Positions 1 through 8,334 of a stretch of 42,051 nucleotides of DNA are shown piece after piece. Location of the stretch: positions 1 to 42,051 of the forward strand of contig PBNV01000059.1 in the NCBI GenBank assembly GCA_002723345.1, read 5' to 3'. The position numbers and the translations under genes were made by a program. The DNA is from Rhodospirillaceae bacterium. GTDB taxonomy: Bacteria; Pseudomonadota; Alphaproteobacteria; Rhodospirillales; UBA2165. The notes under the pieces were generated by a model. That model did no database searches. It was given only the letters and a program-made list of their open reading frames with translations, and was not told the DNA's origin. Within the stretch, counting starts at the first letter, position 1. Each line of letters opens with the position of its first letter.

Positions 1-2
1 AC

Positions 3-830
3 AAGCCGTATCTTTGGGCGCGCCACGAAGATGTGCCGTTCACTCCCCTGCCTAAACCCGTCTCATATTGCCGGATTGGGCTACTGACCACAGCGGCGCC
101 TTATCAGCCGAACAAAGGCGACCAAGGCCCGGGGGCAGCTTATAACGGTGCCGCCAAATTTCACCGGGTTTATTCCATGCCCACCAACAAGGTACCGGAT
201 CTGCGCATTTCTCACATTGCGTATGACCGGGACCATAGCTGTGCGGAGGATATGAACTGCTGGTTTCCGCTTGCCCAGATGAAGCAATTTTCGGCTGCTG
301 GCGTAATCGGCCCGCTGCCGCCCAGGTTTCACGGATTGCCCACTAACCGAAGCCAGAGAACAACATTAACGCAAGACTGTCCGGATGTTTTGGCGCGTCT
401 TAGAAGAGATGGCGCGGACGCGGCGATTATTGTGCCAAACTGTCCAGTGTGTCACCAGACGGCGGGGCTAACGGCTTGCTATCTGGAGCGCAATGGCCTG
501 CCAACGGTTATAATGGGATGTGCAAAGGACATCATTGAGCACGTGGGCGTGCCCAGGTTTCTGTTTAGCGATTTTCCCCTGGGCAATGGTGCCGCTAGAC
601 CCCATGATCCTGTGTCACGCGAACAGACACTGCGTGGGGCGCTAACCTTGTTGCGGGAGGCAACAGCCCCCCGAACTACGGTTCAGTCTCCCCTCCAGTG
701 GGCAGATAATGAAGAGTGGAAACGCGATTACGCCAATATTGAGCGGTTGTCAGCGGCCGAGATTGCATTGCGTCGGCGGGAATTTGATGCTCAAAAAAAG
801 GCGGCAAAACATCAACATACTTCAGAGTAG
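3..830 (+). CDS. GrdB/PrdB-like reductase family protein, Cys form (5' partial)
   Basis: This resembles the glycine/sarcosine/betaine/D-proline reductase selenoprotein B family. The reading frame is open to the left edge of the window, so the N-terminus is missing; the GTG at 33 is unlikely to be the true start because family-like sequence continues upstream of it. Visible landmarks are an N-terminal beta strand (RIGLLTTAAP) and the redox motif NCPVC with TGT codons at 441-443 and 450-452. In many homologues, from memory, the first Cys of this motif is selenocysteine (UPxC); here it is an ordinary Cys. The C-terminal third (FSDFPLGNGAARPHDP) also fits the family. The clostridial relatives reduce amino-acid substrates. 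The role of the proteobacterial members is not known to me, so only a thiol-redox function is inferred. A rhodanese gene follows 47 bases downstream and is probably cotranscribed. Confidence 0.75.
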   Translation, partial: KPYLWARHEDVPFTPLPKPVSYCRIGLLTTAAPYQPNKGDQGPGAAYNGAAKFHRVYSMPTNKVPDLRISHIAYDRDHSCAEDMNCWFPLAQMKQFSAAGVIGPLPPRFHGLPTNRSQRTTLTQDCPDVLARLRRDGADAAIIVPNCPVCHQTAGLTACYLERNGLPTVIMGCAKDIIEHVGVPRFLFSDFPLGNGAARPHDPVSREQTLRGALTLLREATAPRTTVQSPLQWADNEEWKRDYANIERLSAAEIALRRREFDAQKKAAKHQHTSE

Positions 831-877
831 TGCCGTTTCAGGTTGAGGGCGGCCTAAGATTAAAGGAACAACCTCTC

Positions 878-1279
878 ATGAGCACAGGGATAAAGCCCGT
901 TAAGGAATTGGTCGCTGAGGCCAATAAAGTCATCACTACGCTCTCCATTGACAAGGCTCGGGCTCTGCAGGATGCCGGCGACGGCGTCATCATAGACATC
1001 CGCGACGTACGGGAGCTGTGGCGTGATGGTACTGTTCCGGGTGCCATCCATATGCCGCGCGGAATGCTCGAGTTTTGGGCCGATCCCGAGAGCCCCTATC
1101 ACAAGGCCGTTTTCGTTTCAGGCAAGACATTAATCCTATATTGCGCATCGGCGTGGCGCTCGGCGCTCGCCACTAAGTCTTTGCAAGACATGGGGGTGCC
1201 TAATGTGGTGCATATGGAGGGCGGATTCTCCGCATGGAAAGAACGGAAACTGCCCATTCATACCGTATCAGAGCATTAG
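878..1279 (+). CDS. Single-domain rhodanese (sulfurtransferase)
   Basis: A 133-residue rhodanese-like protein. It has the CH2A-type segment (VIIDIRDVRELWRDGTVPGA), the active-site loop C-ASAW-RS with the catalytic Cys at about residue 89, and the closing strand and helix HMEGGFSAWK. Rhodaneses carry sulfane sulfur as a Cys persulfide and pass it to acceptors such as thiols or cyanide; the acceptor here is unknown. The ATG at 878 is preferred over an in-frame GTG at 830 because AAAGGAA sits about 10 bases upstream and the residues before 878 are not rhodanese-like. It lies directly downstream of the GrdB-like gene, which hints at shared sulfur or selenium chemistry, but that is inference. No signal peptide, so probably cytoplasmic. 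Confidence 0.9.
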   Translation: MSTGIKPVKELVAEANKVITTLSIDKARALQDAGDGVIIDIRDVRELWRDGTVPGAIHMPRGMLEFWADPESPYHKAVFVSGKTLILYCASAWRSALATKSLQDMGVPNVVHMEGGFSAWKERKLPIHTVSEH

Positions 1280-1386
1280 TGATCTTGGTCGCCTGGTCAG
1301 ATGATGTCAGGGTAGAGAATGTCGGTGAGTAGGGTGCTGGTTAGGTTTGCAAAAATTAGTAATAATCTTTGACTTGGCGGGATAGT

Positions 1387-1403
1387 GTGCCTGTGGCACT
1401 TTT
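1387..1403 (+). terminator. Possible weak terminator after the rhodanese gene
   Basis: A perfect 5-bp hairpin (GTGCC, loop TGT, GGCAC) is followed by TTTT. It sits about 110 bases after the rhodanese stop and 46 bases before glmU. The stem is short, so it may be weak or fortuitous. Confidence 0.3.
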
Positions 1404-1448
1404 CGCCTGCAAAATGACTTATTGTCCCTCTTTTTGACCCGGGCGTCC

Positions 1449-2813
1449 ATGCAAACCAACCCTCTAATAACCATTGTGCTCGCCGCCGGCAAAGGCACCC
1501 GCATGGCCTCTGCGCGTCCTAAGGTTCTCCATCCGCTCGCAGGCAGACCTATGTTGCTGCATCTGCTGGACACGCTCACCGGGATTTCGCCAACCGCAAC
1601 CGTGGTTGTAGCAGGCCCCGATATGGTGGAGCTCACCGAAGCGGTAGCGGATCACCCGCTGTCGCCCAAGGTGGCGGTTCAGGAGGAGCGGCTCGGTACA
1701 GGTGATGCTGTGAAAGCAGGACTCGCCGCAACAGAGATCTCAGCCGATGACAACGGCACAGTGTTGATTTTATTTGGAGACACGCCGTTACTGACGGAGG
1801 AGACTATACGTTCGCTCATGCAGGCTCGCGCGGCAACAGATGCCCCTGGCGTAGTAGTTCTGGGGTTCCGTACACCTGCACCTGGCGCCTACGGCCGTCT
1901 GATTGTGAACGCGGATGGCCACCTCCAGAGCATTGTCGAAGCCAAGGATGCATCGCCAGCCGAGCTTGCATTGGAGCTATGCAATTCAGGCCTTATGGCG
2001 GTGGACGCCGGATTGCTCCCAGCGTTGTTAGCGGAACTTACCAATGACAATGCCAATGGCGAATATTATTTGACCGATATTGTCGCCCTTGCTCGGTCGC
2101 AGGGCCGCACCTGTGCGGTCGTCGAAGGTGTCGAAACCGAACTGATGGGCATCAACACGCGCGTTGACTTGGCTGCAGCGGATGCCGTTATTCAGCAAAA
2201 GCTGCGGCGCGATGCGATGGCTGCAGGGACAAGCATGCATGACCCGGCCTCGGTGTATCTCTCATGGGACACCGAAATCGGCCGGGATGTCACTTTGGAG
2301 CCCAATGTAGTGTTTGGACCGGGCGTAACGATAGCAAACAATGTCCTTGTTAGGGCATTCTCGCACATTGAGGGCTCGTCCATCGGGGAGGGAGCCATCG
2401 TTGGTCCGTTCGCCCGGTTGAGGCCGGGTGCTGATATTGGCACAGCTGCCAGCATAGGCAATTTCGTGGAAATAAAAAATGCGGTCATATCGGCCGGCGC
2501 AAAGGCTAATCATCTGAGCTATATTGGCGATGCAGCGGTCGGCCCGAGCGCCAATATCGGTGCCGGTACCATCACCTGCAATTACGACGGTTTTGTGAAA
2601 TCCAAGACAGATATTGGCGCGGGGGCCTTTATCGGTTCGAATACTGCTCTGGTAGCACCGGTCAAGGTGGGAGAGGGCGCTATCACCGGGGCTGGCAGCG
2701 TAATTACCCGGGATGTTCAGGCAGGCTCTCTGGCAGTTGAGCGCACTGAACAGCGCAGCCTTTTGGGCTGGGCAACGAAGTTTCGTAACGCGCGCAGAAA
2801 GCAAAACAGTTAA
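1449..2813 (+). CDS. glmU: Bifunctional GlcNAc-1-P uridyltransferase / GlcN-1-P acetyltransferase
   Basis: GlmU acetylates glucosamine-1-phosphate and then uridylates it, giving UDP-N-acetylglucosamine for peptidoglycan and lipid A. The N-terminal half is a nucleotidyltransferase with the signature LAAGKGTRM near residues 11-19 and a downstream FGDTPLL metal-binding strand. The C-terminal half is a left-handed beta-helix of hexapeptide repeats (from about IGRDVTLEPN to IGAGAFIGSN), with the catalytic His in KANHLSYIGD. At 454 residues it matches the usual length of about 455. The ATG at 1449 is chosen because the LAAGKGTR motif normally lies close to the N-terminus; a TTG at 1422 would add nine residues. 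The stop TAA overlaps the ATG of glmS by one base (TAATG), so the two are translationally coupled. Confidence 0.97.
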   Translation: MQTNPLITIVLAAGKGTRMASARPKVLHPLAGRPMLLHLLDTLTGISPTATVVVAGPDMVELTEAVADHPLSPKVAVQEERLGTGDAVKAGLAATEISADDNGTVLILFGDTPLLTEETIRSLMQARAATDAPGVVVLGFRTPAPGAYGRLIVNADGHLQSIVEAKDASPAELALELCNSGLMAVDAGLLPALLAELTNDNANGEYYLTDIVALARSQGRTCAVVEGVETELMGINTRVDLAAADAVIQQKLRRDAMAAGTSMHDPASVYLSWDTEIGRDVTLEPNVVFGPGVTIANNVLVRAFSHIEGSSIGEGAIVGPFARLRPGADIGTAASIGNFVEIKNAVISAGAKANHLSYIGDAAVGPSANIGAGTITCNYDGFVKSKTDIGAGAFIGSNTALVAPVKVGEGAITGAGSVITRDVQAGSLAVERTEQRSLLGWATKFRNARRKQNS

Positions 2814-4636
2814 TGTGCGGAATTGTGGGCATTATCGGTAAGGATGGTGTGGCGTCCCATTTGCTAGACGCGCTCAAGCGGCTTGAATACCGTGGTTATG
2901 ACTCTGCCGGTATTGCCACGCTCGGTAGTGGCGGAATAGAACGCCGCCGGGCAGAGGGCAAGCTAATCAATCTGGCGACCCGCCTGACGCATGAGCCACT
3001 GGCGGGATCCATTGGCATCGGCCACACCCGCTGGGCCACCCATGGCGTCCCGAATGAGGTTAACGCTCACCCCCATGCGACAGAAAAAGTGGCCGTGGTA
3101 CATAACGGCATCATCGAAAATTTTCAGATCTTGCGGGATGAACTGGAGACCGCCGGCCACCGGCTTGCTTCGGACACGGACACGGAGGTGGTGGCCCATC
3201 TGATTACCAAATACCTGGAGGATGGTTTGTCGCCTGAGGACGCGACCCAGAAGACCTTGAGCCGATTGGAGGGTGCTTTCGCGTTAGGGATTATTTTTGC
3301 CGGCGAACAGGATTTGATGATCGCGGCACGGCGAGGGTCGCCCTTGGCCATTGGTTACGGCGACGGCGAAATGTTCATCGGCTCAGACGCGATGGCGCTC
3401 GCGCCGCTGACCCAGCAGATCACCTATCTGGAAGAGGGAGACTGGGCACTTGTTAGGGGCTCTGGTGTTTCAGTGCGAGATGCTGATGGGACCGTCGTCG
3501 CTAGGCCCATTCAAGAGACATCTCTCTCTGGCGCGCTCACAGGAAAAGGCGGGCACGAGCATTTCATGCTCAAGGAAATATATGAGCAGCCCCAGGTAAT
3601 AGGTGACACGCTCCACAGTTTTGTGAACCCAGCTGACAACACGCTCACTCTTCCTGAGATGCCAGTGGATTTGGCGGCTGTGCCTAAAATCACGCTATGC
3701 GCCTGCGGTACAGCGTTTTACGCGGCTCTCACGGCCAAATACTGGTTCGAGCAAATTGCTCGGGTGCCGGTTGAAGTGGATATTGCTTCCGAATTTCGCT
3801 ACCGCGGCATGGTCATGCCGGAGGGCGGTCTTGCGATCTTTATTTCTCAGTCCGGCGAAACCGCGGACACCCTGGCGGCGCTTCGCTACTGTCGGGCAAA
3901 GGGGCAAAAGACACTCTCAATCATTAATGTGCCGGAAAGCACTATAGCTCGGGAGTCGGATGCGGTGCTGCCGACCTATGCAGGTCCGGAGATCGGGGTG
4001 GCTTCCACCAAGGCCTTTACCACTCAGTTGACCGTTCTCGCTAGTCTTGTTGTTGTGATGGCGCGCGCGCGCGGTGCCATCGACGGTAACCGAGAGGCCG
4101 CACTGGCAGCGGCGCTACTCGAGGTACCTAAACGGGTAGCCGAGGTGCTTAATCATGATGAGCGTTTAAGGGACTTGGCCGCTGAGCTTGCGGCTGCGCG
4201 GGATGTTTTATTCTTGGGGCGTGGCACAAGCTATGCCATTGCGCTTGAGGGAGCGCTCAAACTTAAAGAGATCAGCTACATCCATGCTGAGGGCTATGCC
4301 GCGGGTGAAATGAAGCACGGTCCCATCGCGCTTATCAACGATGGCGTGCCAGTTATCGTCATCGCACCGACGGATCCGTTGCTCGAGAAAACCGCCTCTA
4401 ATATGCAAGAAGTTATTGCCCGGGGTGGTCGCGTATTCTTCCTGTCTGACACTGCCGGCGCCGACACCCTCGGTGACTATGCTGCCCACACAATTGCCCT
4501 GCCGCAAGTTGATCCTTTTGTCGCACCCATCCTCCACGCCATTCCAGTACAACTGCTGGCCTACCACACGGCCGTGCTAAAAGGCACCGATGTCGACCAA
4601 CCTCGAAACCTGGCGAAAAGCGTGACAGTGGAATAG
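2813..4636 (+). CDS. glmS: Glutamine-fructose-6-phosphate aminotransferase
   Basis: GlmS makes glucosamine-6-phosphate from fructose-6-phosphate and glutamine, the entry step to amino sugars. The protein starts MCGIVGIIG, so Cys2 becomes the N-terminal nucleophile of the class II glutaminase domain (about residues 1-215), which also shows GHTRWATHG and HNGIIEN. Two SIS sugar-isomerase domains follow; the first contains SQSGETADTLAAL, and the second has LKLKEISYIHAEGYAAGE. The C-terminus (DQPRNLAKSVTVE) is the characteristic tail. Its 607 residues are the normal length. The upstream sequence is glmU coding sequence, so there is no room for a glmS ribozyme as found in Firmicutes. It forms an operon with glmU. 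Confidence 0.98.
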   Translation: MCGIVGIIGKDGVASHLLDALKRLEYRGYDSAGIATLGSGGIERRRAEGKLINLATRLTHEPLAGSIGIGHTRWATHGVPNEVNAHPHATEKVAVVHNGIIENFQILRDELETAGHRLASDTDTEVVAHLITKYLEDGLSPEDATQKTLSRLEGAFALGIIFAGEQDLMIAARRGSPLAIGYGDGEMFIGSDAMALAPLTQQITYLEEGDWALVRGSGVSVRDADGTVVARPIQETSLSGALTGKGGHEHFMLKEIYEQPQVIGDTLHSFVNPADNTLTLPEMPVDLAAVPKITLCACGTAFYAALTAKYWFEQIARVPVEVDIASEFRYRGMVMPEGGLAIFISQSGETADTLAALRYCRAKGQKTLSIINVPESTIARESDAVLPTYAGPEIGVASTKAFTTQLTVLASLVVVMARARGAIDGNREAALAAALLEVPKRVAEVLNHDERLRDLAAELAAARDVLFLGRGTSYAIALEGALKLKEISYIHAEGYAAGEMKHGPIALINDGVPVIVIAPTDPLLEKTASNMQEVIARGGRVFFLSDTAGADTLGDYAAHTIALPQVDPFVAPILHAIPVQLLAYHTAVLKGTDVDQPRNLAKSVTVE

Positions 4637-4709
4637 TTTCGTTAGGGGGTAATTGTTCGCCACATCCTTTGTATTTATTACGGATCATTTATTTTGAAAG
4701 GGTAATAAA

Positions 4710-4799
4710 ATGGCGAAATTGTTAGTACATATCCACAGTCATCCAGAGCTGAAAAATAATGTCACGATGGGTCCCTATACACATAAAGATACTAAATAA
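4710..4799 (+). pseudogene. 29-codon fragment resembling a DsrE-family N-terminus
   Basis: A short frame with a good ribosome-binding site (GAAAGGG about 8 bases before the ATG) begins MAKLLVHIHSHPE. That resembles the start of DsrE/DsrF-family sulfur-relay proteins, which in my recollection begin MAKLLVHxTxGPE. After about 20 residues the similarity stops and TAA follows at 4797. It could be the decayed 5' end of a DsrE gene or a true small peptide. The flanking sequence down to 4840 shows no continuation that I can read in another frame. Confidence 0.35.
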
Positions 4800-4840
4800 T
4801 ATAAGGACGGAATTCTGTTGGGTTTTCATTTTAGATAAGG

Positions 4841-5221
4841 GTGACTCGCTTGTTTGCTGACATAGTGCTGGTGTTTCATTTCTGCGTTGTGCTTTTTATC
4901 ACCACAGGATTTTTTCTTATACCAATTGGTTACAAGTATAGTTGGCGCTGGGTTCAAAATAGAAAATTAAGAATAGCGCATTTTGGAATGATGGTGTTCG
5001 TTACACTCGAGACTTTATTGGGAATTACTTGTCCGCTTACCTCGATCGAAAATAGTTTGCGTGGAATAAACCGTTCGAAATCATTTGTGGGGTATTGGAT
5101 TGAACAAATTATTTATTGGGAATTTCCGACCCAATTTTTTCTATTTTTGTATATTTTATTTTTAGGGTGGACACTCTTTATCTGGAAACGTTGCCCACCC
5201 CAAAAACGTGACATAACCTGA
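4841..5221 (+). CDS. DUF2784 small membrane protein
   Basis: A protein of about 126 residues with three to four hydrophobic segments: residues ~5-28, ~47-65 and ~95-116. The motif LGITCPLTSIENSLR is the hallmark of DUF2784 inner-membrane proteins, whose function is unknown to me. A GTG start at 4841 gives the RLFAD opening seen in the family but leaves AAGG immediately adjacent to it. A TTG at 4850 would have better spacing to the same AAGGG, so the start is uncertain by three codons. It is AT-rich compared with glmS upstream. Confidence 0.75.
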   Translation: MTRLFADIVLVFHFCVVLFITTGFFLIPIGYKYSWRWVQNRKLRIAHFGMMVFVTLETLLGITCPLTSIENSLRGINRSKSFVGYWIEQIIYWEFPTQFFLFLYILFLGWTLFIWKRCPPQKRDIT

Positions 5222-5273
5222 GTAAATTTTTAAAGCCTCTCCTATGTCAGTCGAGTTCTGCTAATCTAATAGA

Positions 5274-5699
5274 ATGAGGAATTTACTCAAATTGTCAGTT
5301 TTACTTACCGGTAGTTCTCTAATCATGGCTAATACGAACTCGCTTCTCTCTCTTGATAAAATCATCAATAATTTTGGATGGGAAAAAAGGATAATCCTTT
5401 TAATCGCTGACCACGAAGATACTAACTTGATAGATGGAGTGGAGGCTTTTTTCGCGGAGTCGGAGTGTCAAAATAAAAATAGGAACCTGGTGTTACATAA
5501 GATTGTTGGGGATGAAATAACCAAATATGCGATGCCTAAAAGGTATGAGGGGAAAAGAGGTGTTTGGTTAATAGGTTACGATGGAGATGATAAGGCATAT
5601 TCAAGAGACCTTTCTTTGCTCAATCAATTATATGATCTTATAGATGCAATGCCTGTTCGCCAGAATGAGATGTTACGTCAAGCTTCATCTTGTGATTAG
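5274..5699 (+). CDS. DUF4174 domain protein, probably exported
   Basis: A 141-residue protein with an N-terminal hydrophobic stretch (residues ~4-19, LLKLSVLLTGSSLIMA) that could be a signal peptide. A thioredoxin-fold-like domain of the DUF4174 type follows: strand KRIILLIADHED, the central VWLIGYDGDDKAYSRD, and the C-terminal LYDLIDAMPVRQNEM, which is characteristic of the family. Function is unknown. There is no strong ribosome-binding site before the ATG at 5274. It lies 52 bases after the DUF2784 gene on the same strand, in the AT-rich stretch. The 253 bases from here to mnmH hold no recognisable gene. Confidence 0.7.
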   Translation: MRNLLKLSVLLTGSSLIMANTNSLLSLDKIINNFGWEKRIILLIADHEDTNLIDGVEAFFAESECQNKNRNLVLHKIVGDEITKYAMPKRYEGKRGVWLIGYDGDDKAYSRDLSLLNQLYDLIDAMPVRQNEMLRQASSCD

Positions 5700-5952
5700 G
5701 ACCTCGGGATGGATGTCCATGAAAGAGAGTTTTCTAATGCGAAGCATTCGGGGCATTGCCTAATGTTTAACGTGCAGGTTTCGTCGATTTTATATTTTCC
5801 GAACTGTTAGGTTACGGTGAAATAGACTTTGCGGCGGTGTGTCGTTGGATTTAAACGTTAACTTGCTGTCTCTCACAGTAAGATCCTATAATCAAGAGTG
5901 TGCATCGTTCTCTGGCATCCTTTGTAGTTTGATAGTTGTTCATAACCAGCCC

Positions 5953-7002
5953 ATGGCCCCCCCAATAAAATTAGTTGCAAGCTGGGACCCTGAGGGGGCA
6001 GAAACGATAATTGATGTTCGCTCCCCTTCTGAGTTCGGAATTGATCATATACCTGGCGCTATAAATCTGCCTGTATTATCAGATAGAGAGCATGCGATCG
6101 TAGGAAAGACGCATAAAGACTCACATTTTGACGCGCGAAAAATCGGCGCGGCCTTCGTTGCGGCGAACATGAGTGATCATTTAAGTGGCCCTCTCCGCGA
6201 CAAACCAAACGACTTTAACCCCTTAATCTACTGTGCAAGGGGCGGGCAACGATCAAAAGCATTCGCTCTTGTTTGCGCTGAAGTCGGCTGGCGATGCAGT
6301 GTGCTTGAGGGAGGATATAAAAGCTATCGGAAAGCTCTCATGAGCTCGCTGCACGAGTTTTCCATGCGGATGAAAATCATAAAAATTGCCGGTCGAACTG
6401 GGACCGGCAAAACGGAAATTATCGGCGAACTGTGTAAGCAGGGAAGAAATGTCATTGATTTGGAAAACTTGGCTCGCCATCGTGGCAGTTTATTGGGGGC
6501 TTATCCGAGAGAGGAACAGCCCTCACAAAAACTGTTTGAAACACTATTATGGAGTCACCTTAAAACCCTAAAACTTGACCAGCCTGTATTTGTTGAGGCA
6601 GAGAGCTCGAAAATTGGGAGAATCCAAATTCCCGATACTCTGTGGCAAGCGATGAAAGATTCACCGCAAGTGATGATCTTGTCTAATCTTCACAATCGGG
6701 TTCAGTACCTTTTAAATAATTACACGGAGATTCAACGAGATCCTAAAATTTTGGAACGGTTGTTTCAAAATTTTAAGCGATCTGGGCGGACCACCCTGGC
6801 CCAGCTTTGTAAAGATGAATTGAGTACGGGAAATTGGGAATCGTTGGCCGAGATCCTGCTTCAATCTCATTACGACAAGAAATATGACCGATCAATCGGA
6901 CATCACGGGTGTGATAATATTTTGGCGATTGAATTGAACGAGCTGGACGATAATAATTTCAAAACGGCCGCAAAAAGAATAAGTGAAATTTGTTTGGGTT
7001 AG
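5953..7002 (+). CDS. mnmH: tRNA 2-selenouridine synthase
   Basis: MnmH (SelU, YbbB) converts wobble 2-thiouridine-34 in certain tRNAs to 2-selenouridine, through a geranylated intermediate, using selenophosphate. The N-terminal rhodanese domain shows IDVRSPSEFGIDHIPGAINLP and the catalytic loop YCARGGQRS with the Cys at about residue 94. A second domain has a P-loop, GRTGTGKTE, at about residues 147-155, followed by DLENLARHRGSLLGAYP, which is typical of the family. Its 349 residues compare with about 364 in E. coli. The ATG at 5953 is chosen by alignment to the family; an in-frame GTG at 5839 would add 38 residues with no domain match, and no clear ribosome-binding site marks either. Its presence implies that the organism makes selenophosphate (SelD), which is not in this window. 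Confidence 0.93.
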   Translation: MAPPIKLVASWDPEGAETIIDVRSPSEFGIDHIPGAINLPVLSDREHAIVGKTHKDSHFDARKIGAAFVAANMSDHLSGPLRDKPNDFNPLIYCARGGQRSKAFALVCAEVGWRCSVLEGGYKSYRKALMSSLHEFSMRMKIIKIAGRTGTGKTEIIGELCKQGRNVIDLENLARHRGSLLGAYPREEQPSQKLFETLLWSHLKTLKLDQPVFVEAESSKIGRIQIPDTLWQAMKDSPQVMILSNLHNRVQYLLNNYTEIQRDPKILERLFQNFKRSGRTTLAQLCKDELSTGNWESLAEILLQSHYDKKYDRSIGHHGCDNILAIELNELDDNNFKTAAKRISEICLG

Positions 7003-7039
7003 ATCGCTGACCTCCCCTCCAAATGACTTGGTCACGGGC

Positions 7040-7213
7040 CTATCCCCTTTTGTCTCTAGGAACTGGGAGCCACTCCTCGGGGGCTATATCCTCAGAATGG
7101 TCGTATGGCACAAGCTCTATGATGCTGGCAACACCGATGGTTTCTGCCGAATACCAATGAAACGCTGGAATTAAAAACAGGTTCAGACACCGTTGAGATG
7201 CGATGTCTGACTG
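7040..7213 (-). pseudogene. Possible remnant of an unidentified gene (C-terminal piece)
   Basis: On the minus strand a frame is open from 7213 down to a TAG at 7040-7042. It reads like real protein in its second half, for example HWYSAETIGVASIIELVPYD and then EEWLPVPRDKRG. There is no ATG at a sensible place and no ribosome-binding site, so it looks like the 3' end of a broken gene. I do not recognise the family. The rest of 7003-7358 shows nothing else convincing except a TATAAT box at 7295. Confidence 0.3.
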
Positions 7214-7294
7214 TCATTAAGGGCTGTTACAGGATCAAAATGATGGGAGACCTAGCAGATCAAAGTGACCAGAACGGCCGTTTACATCGCAGAA

Positions 7295-7300
7295 TATAAT
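7295..7300 (+). promoter_or_regulatory. Possible -10 box upstream of folB-like gene
   Basis: A perfect TATAAT lies 58 bases before the preferred folB start. No good -35 hexamer is found 16-18 bases upstream, so support is weak. Confidence 0.25.
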
Positions 7301-7358
7301 AGAACACCGAGAATATGAACAATTCAGCGATGTGGCGGGAGATAAAAGGGGTAAGACA

Positions 7359-7751
7359 TTGAAGTCGACAATAGAGTTATGCAATCTCGAACTGGATTTG
7401 GATGTTGGTACCTATGCCAATGGCGATGTGGTTCCCGACCGTCATGTGCTTGACCTTACACTGTCGATTGATCCGTCCCTTGTGTTGATCGCGGAAGATG
7501 AGATGGAGCGTGTTTTTGATTATGATCCCCTGATAGAGCGCATCACGGCACTGGCAGAGGAACGGCATTACGAGACACAAGAGCGATTTCTCACTCTGAT
7601 TTTGGACGTTTGCGCCGATTATGCGGAAATCAAACAAATTGCATTATTTCTGCGGAAAGGCCCTGTTAGCAACTCGAGTGGCACTTTGGGTATCCGGCTT
7701 GCCCTTAATGAGGATGACCTTGCCCGACATCGTGCCCGTTCTTATAAATAG
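7359..7751 (+). CDS. folB: Dihydroneopterin aldolase family protein
   Basis: FolB cleaves 7,8-dihydroneopterin to 6-hydroxymethyl-dihydropterin in folate synthesis. The protein shows the tunnelling-fold pattern: first strand STIELCNLELDLDVGTYANG, then LDLTLSID, a helix after FDYDPLIERI, and the C-terminal IALFLRKGPVSNSSGTLGIR containing the expected Lys. The position of the usual Glu in the first motif is Asp/Gly-like here, so activity on dihydroneopterin is not certain. A TTG at 7359 is preferred as start because AAAGGGG lies about 8 bases upstream; a GTG at 7332 is in frame but has no ribosome-binding site. No other folate genes are nearby. Confidence 0.7.
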   Translation: MKSTIELCNLELDLDVGTYANGDVVPDRHVLDLTLSIDPSLVLIAEDEMERVFDYDPLIERITALAEERHYETQERFLTLILDVCADYAEIKQIALFLRKGPVSNSSGTLGIRLALNEDDLARHRARSYK

Positions 7752-7945
7752 TCTACTGTGAACAGCCTTGGGAGGATGTGCTTGGGCGTGAGCATGGTAA
7801 ATGGACCAGATCGAGATAACTTTGAGTTTACAGACCGTCTTTGTTTTCCTGGTCTTTTTTGCCCCGGCTGTTAGTTAACTTGGATTTGCTCGTGGTCGCT
7901 TATAAGAGATAAGAGTTACGGAAAGACGGGACAGGAGGTTAGCTA

Positions 7946-8200
7946 ATGAAAAATCTTCAGCAGCGCGTAAAGTTTGGACAAAAGGTTCTGTTAATCTCAA
8001 TTATGTTTTTTATCGTGTTGTTCATGGGTTTGGGTTTTCTAACGGATTTTAGTTTGGAGACCACCCGGACACCCTAAAAAGTTTTTTCAGTCTTCCTCAC
8101 CTGGCTCATTATGTGGTCCGTTCTCTTATTTTCCGATCTCACGCGTATCACCGCTCTGCGGTCGCCAAAGTTCAAAGGGAACCCATCGGGCAGTTTTTAA
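7946..8200 (+). pseudogene. Small two-helix membrane protein interrupted by an in-frame TAA
   Basis: An ATG with a strong ribosome-binding site (AGGAGG, 7 bases upstream) opens a 43-codon frame containing one membrane helix (VLLISIMFFIVLFMGLGF). It stops at TAA 8075-8077. The same frame continues without a shift for another 40 codons, including a second hydrophobic helix (VFSVFLTWLIMWSVLLFSDL) and a basic tail, to a TAA at 8198. The two halves look like one protein of about 84 residues split by one nonsense codon. It may be a pseudogene, a sequencing error, or a short protein that really ends at 8077. The family is not recognised. The 194 bases upstream (7752-7945) contain no convincing gene. 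Confidence 0.4.
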
Positions 8201-8334
8201 GGTATTCGATAGGCCGGTTTGACATAGGAGGGTGCGTGTGCTCGGCGAGACAATAGTTGATGTTGAAGGTGTTTCTTGTGAATAGCCCCGCTGTCGCGGG
8301 AGAGATCCTATAAGCCTTTCCGAGGTTGCTTCTT

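Noticed and set aside
2262..2804. 180-codon frame on the minus strand
   Set aside because: It lies wholly opposite the well-conserved acetyltransferase half of glmU and reads as no known protein.
2700..2813. glmS ribozyme
   Set aside because: The sequence before glmS is glmU coding DNA and the ribozyme is known from Firmicutes, not this group.
7801..7878. 26-codon hydrophobic frame
   Set aside because: It has no ribosome-binding site, is very short, and nothing supports translation.
8075..8077. Stop codon recoded as an amino acid in the small membrane protein
   Set aside because: The codon is TAA, which is not the selenocysteine (TGA) or pyrrolysine (TAG) codon; a nonsense mutation is simpler.
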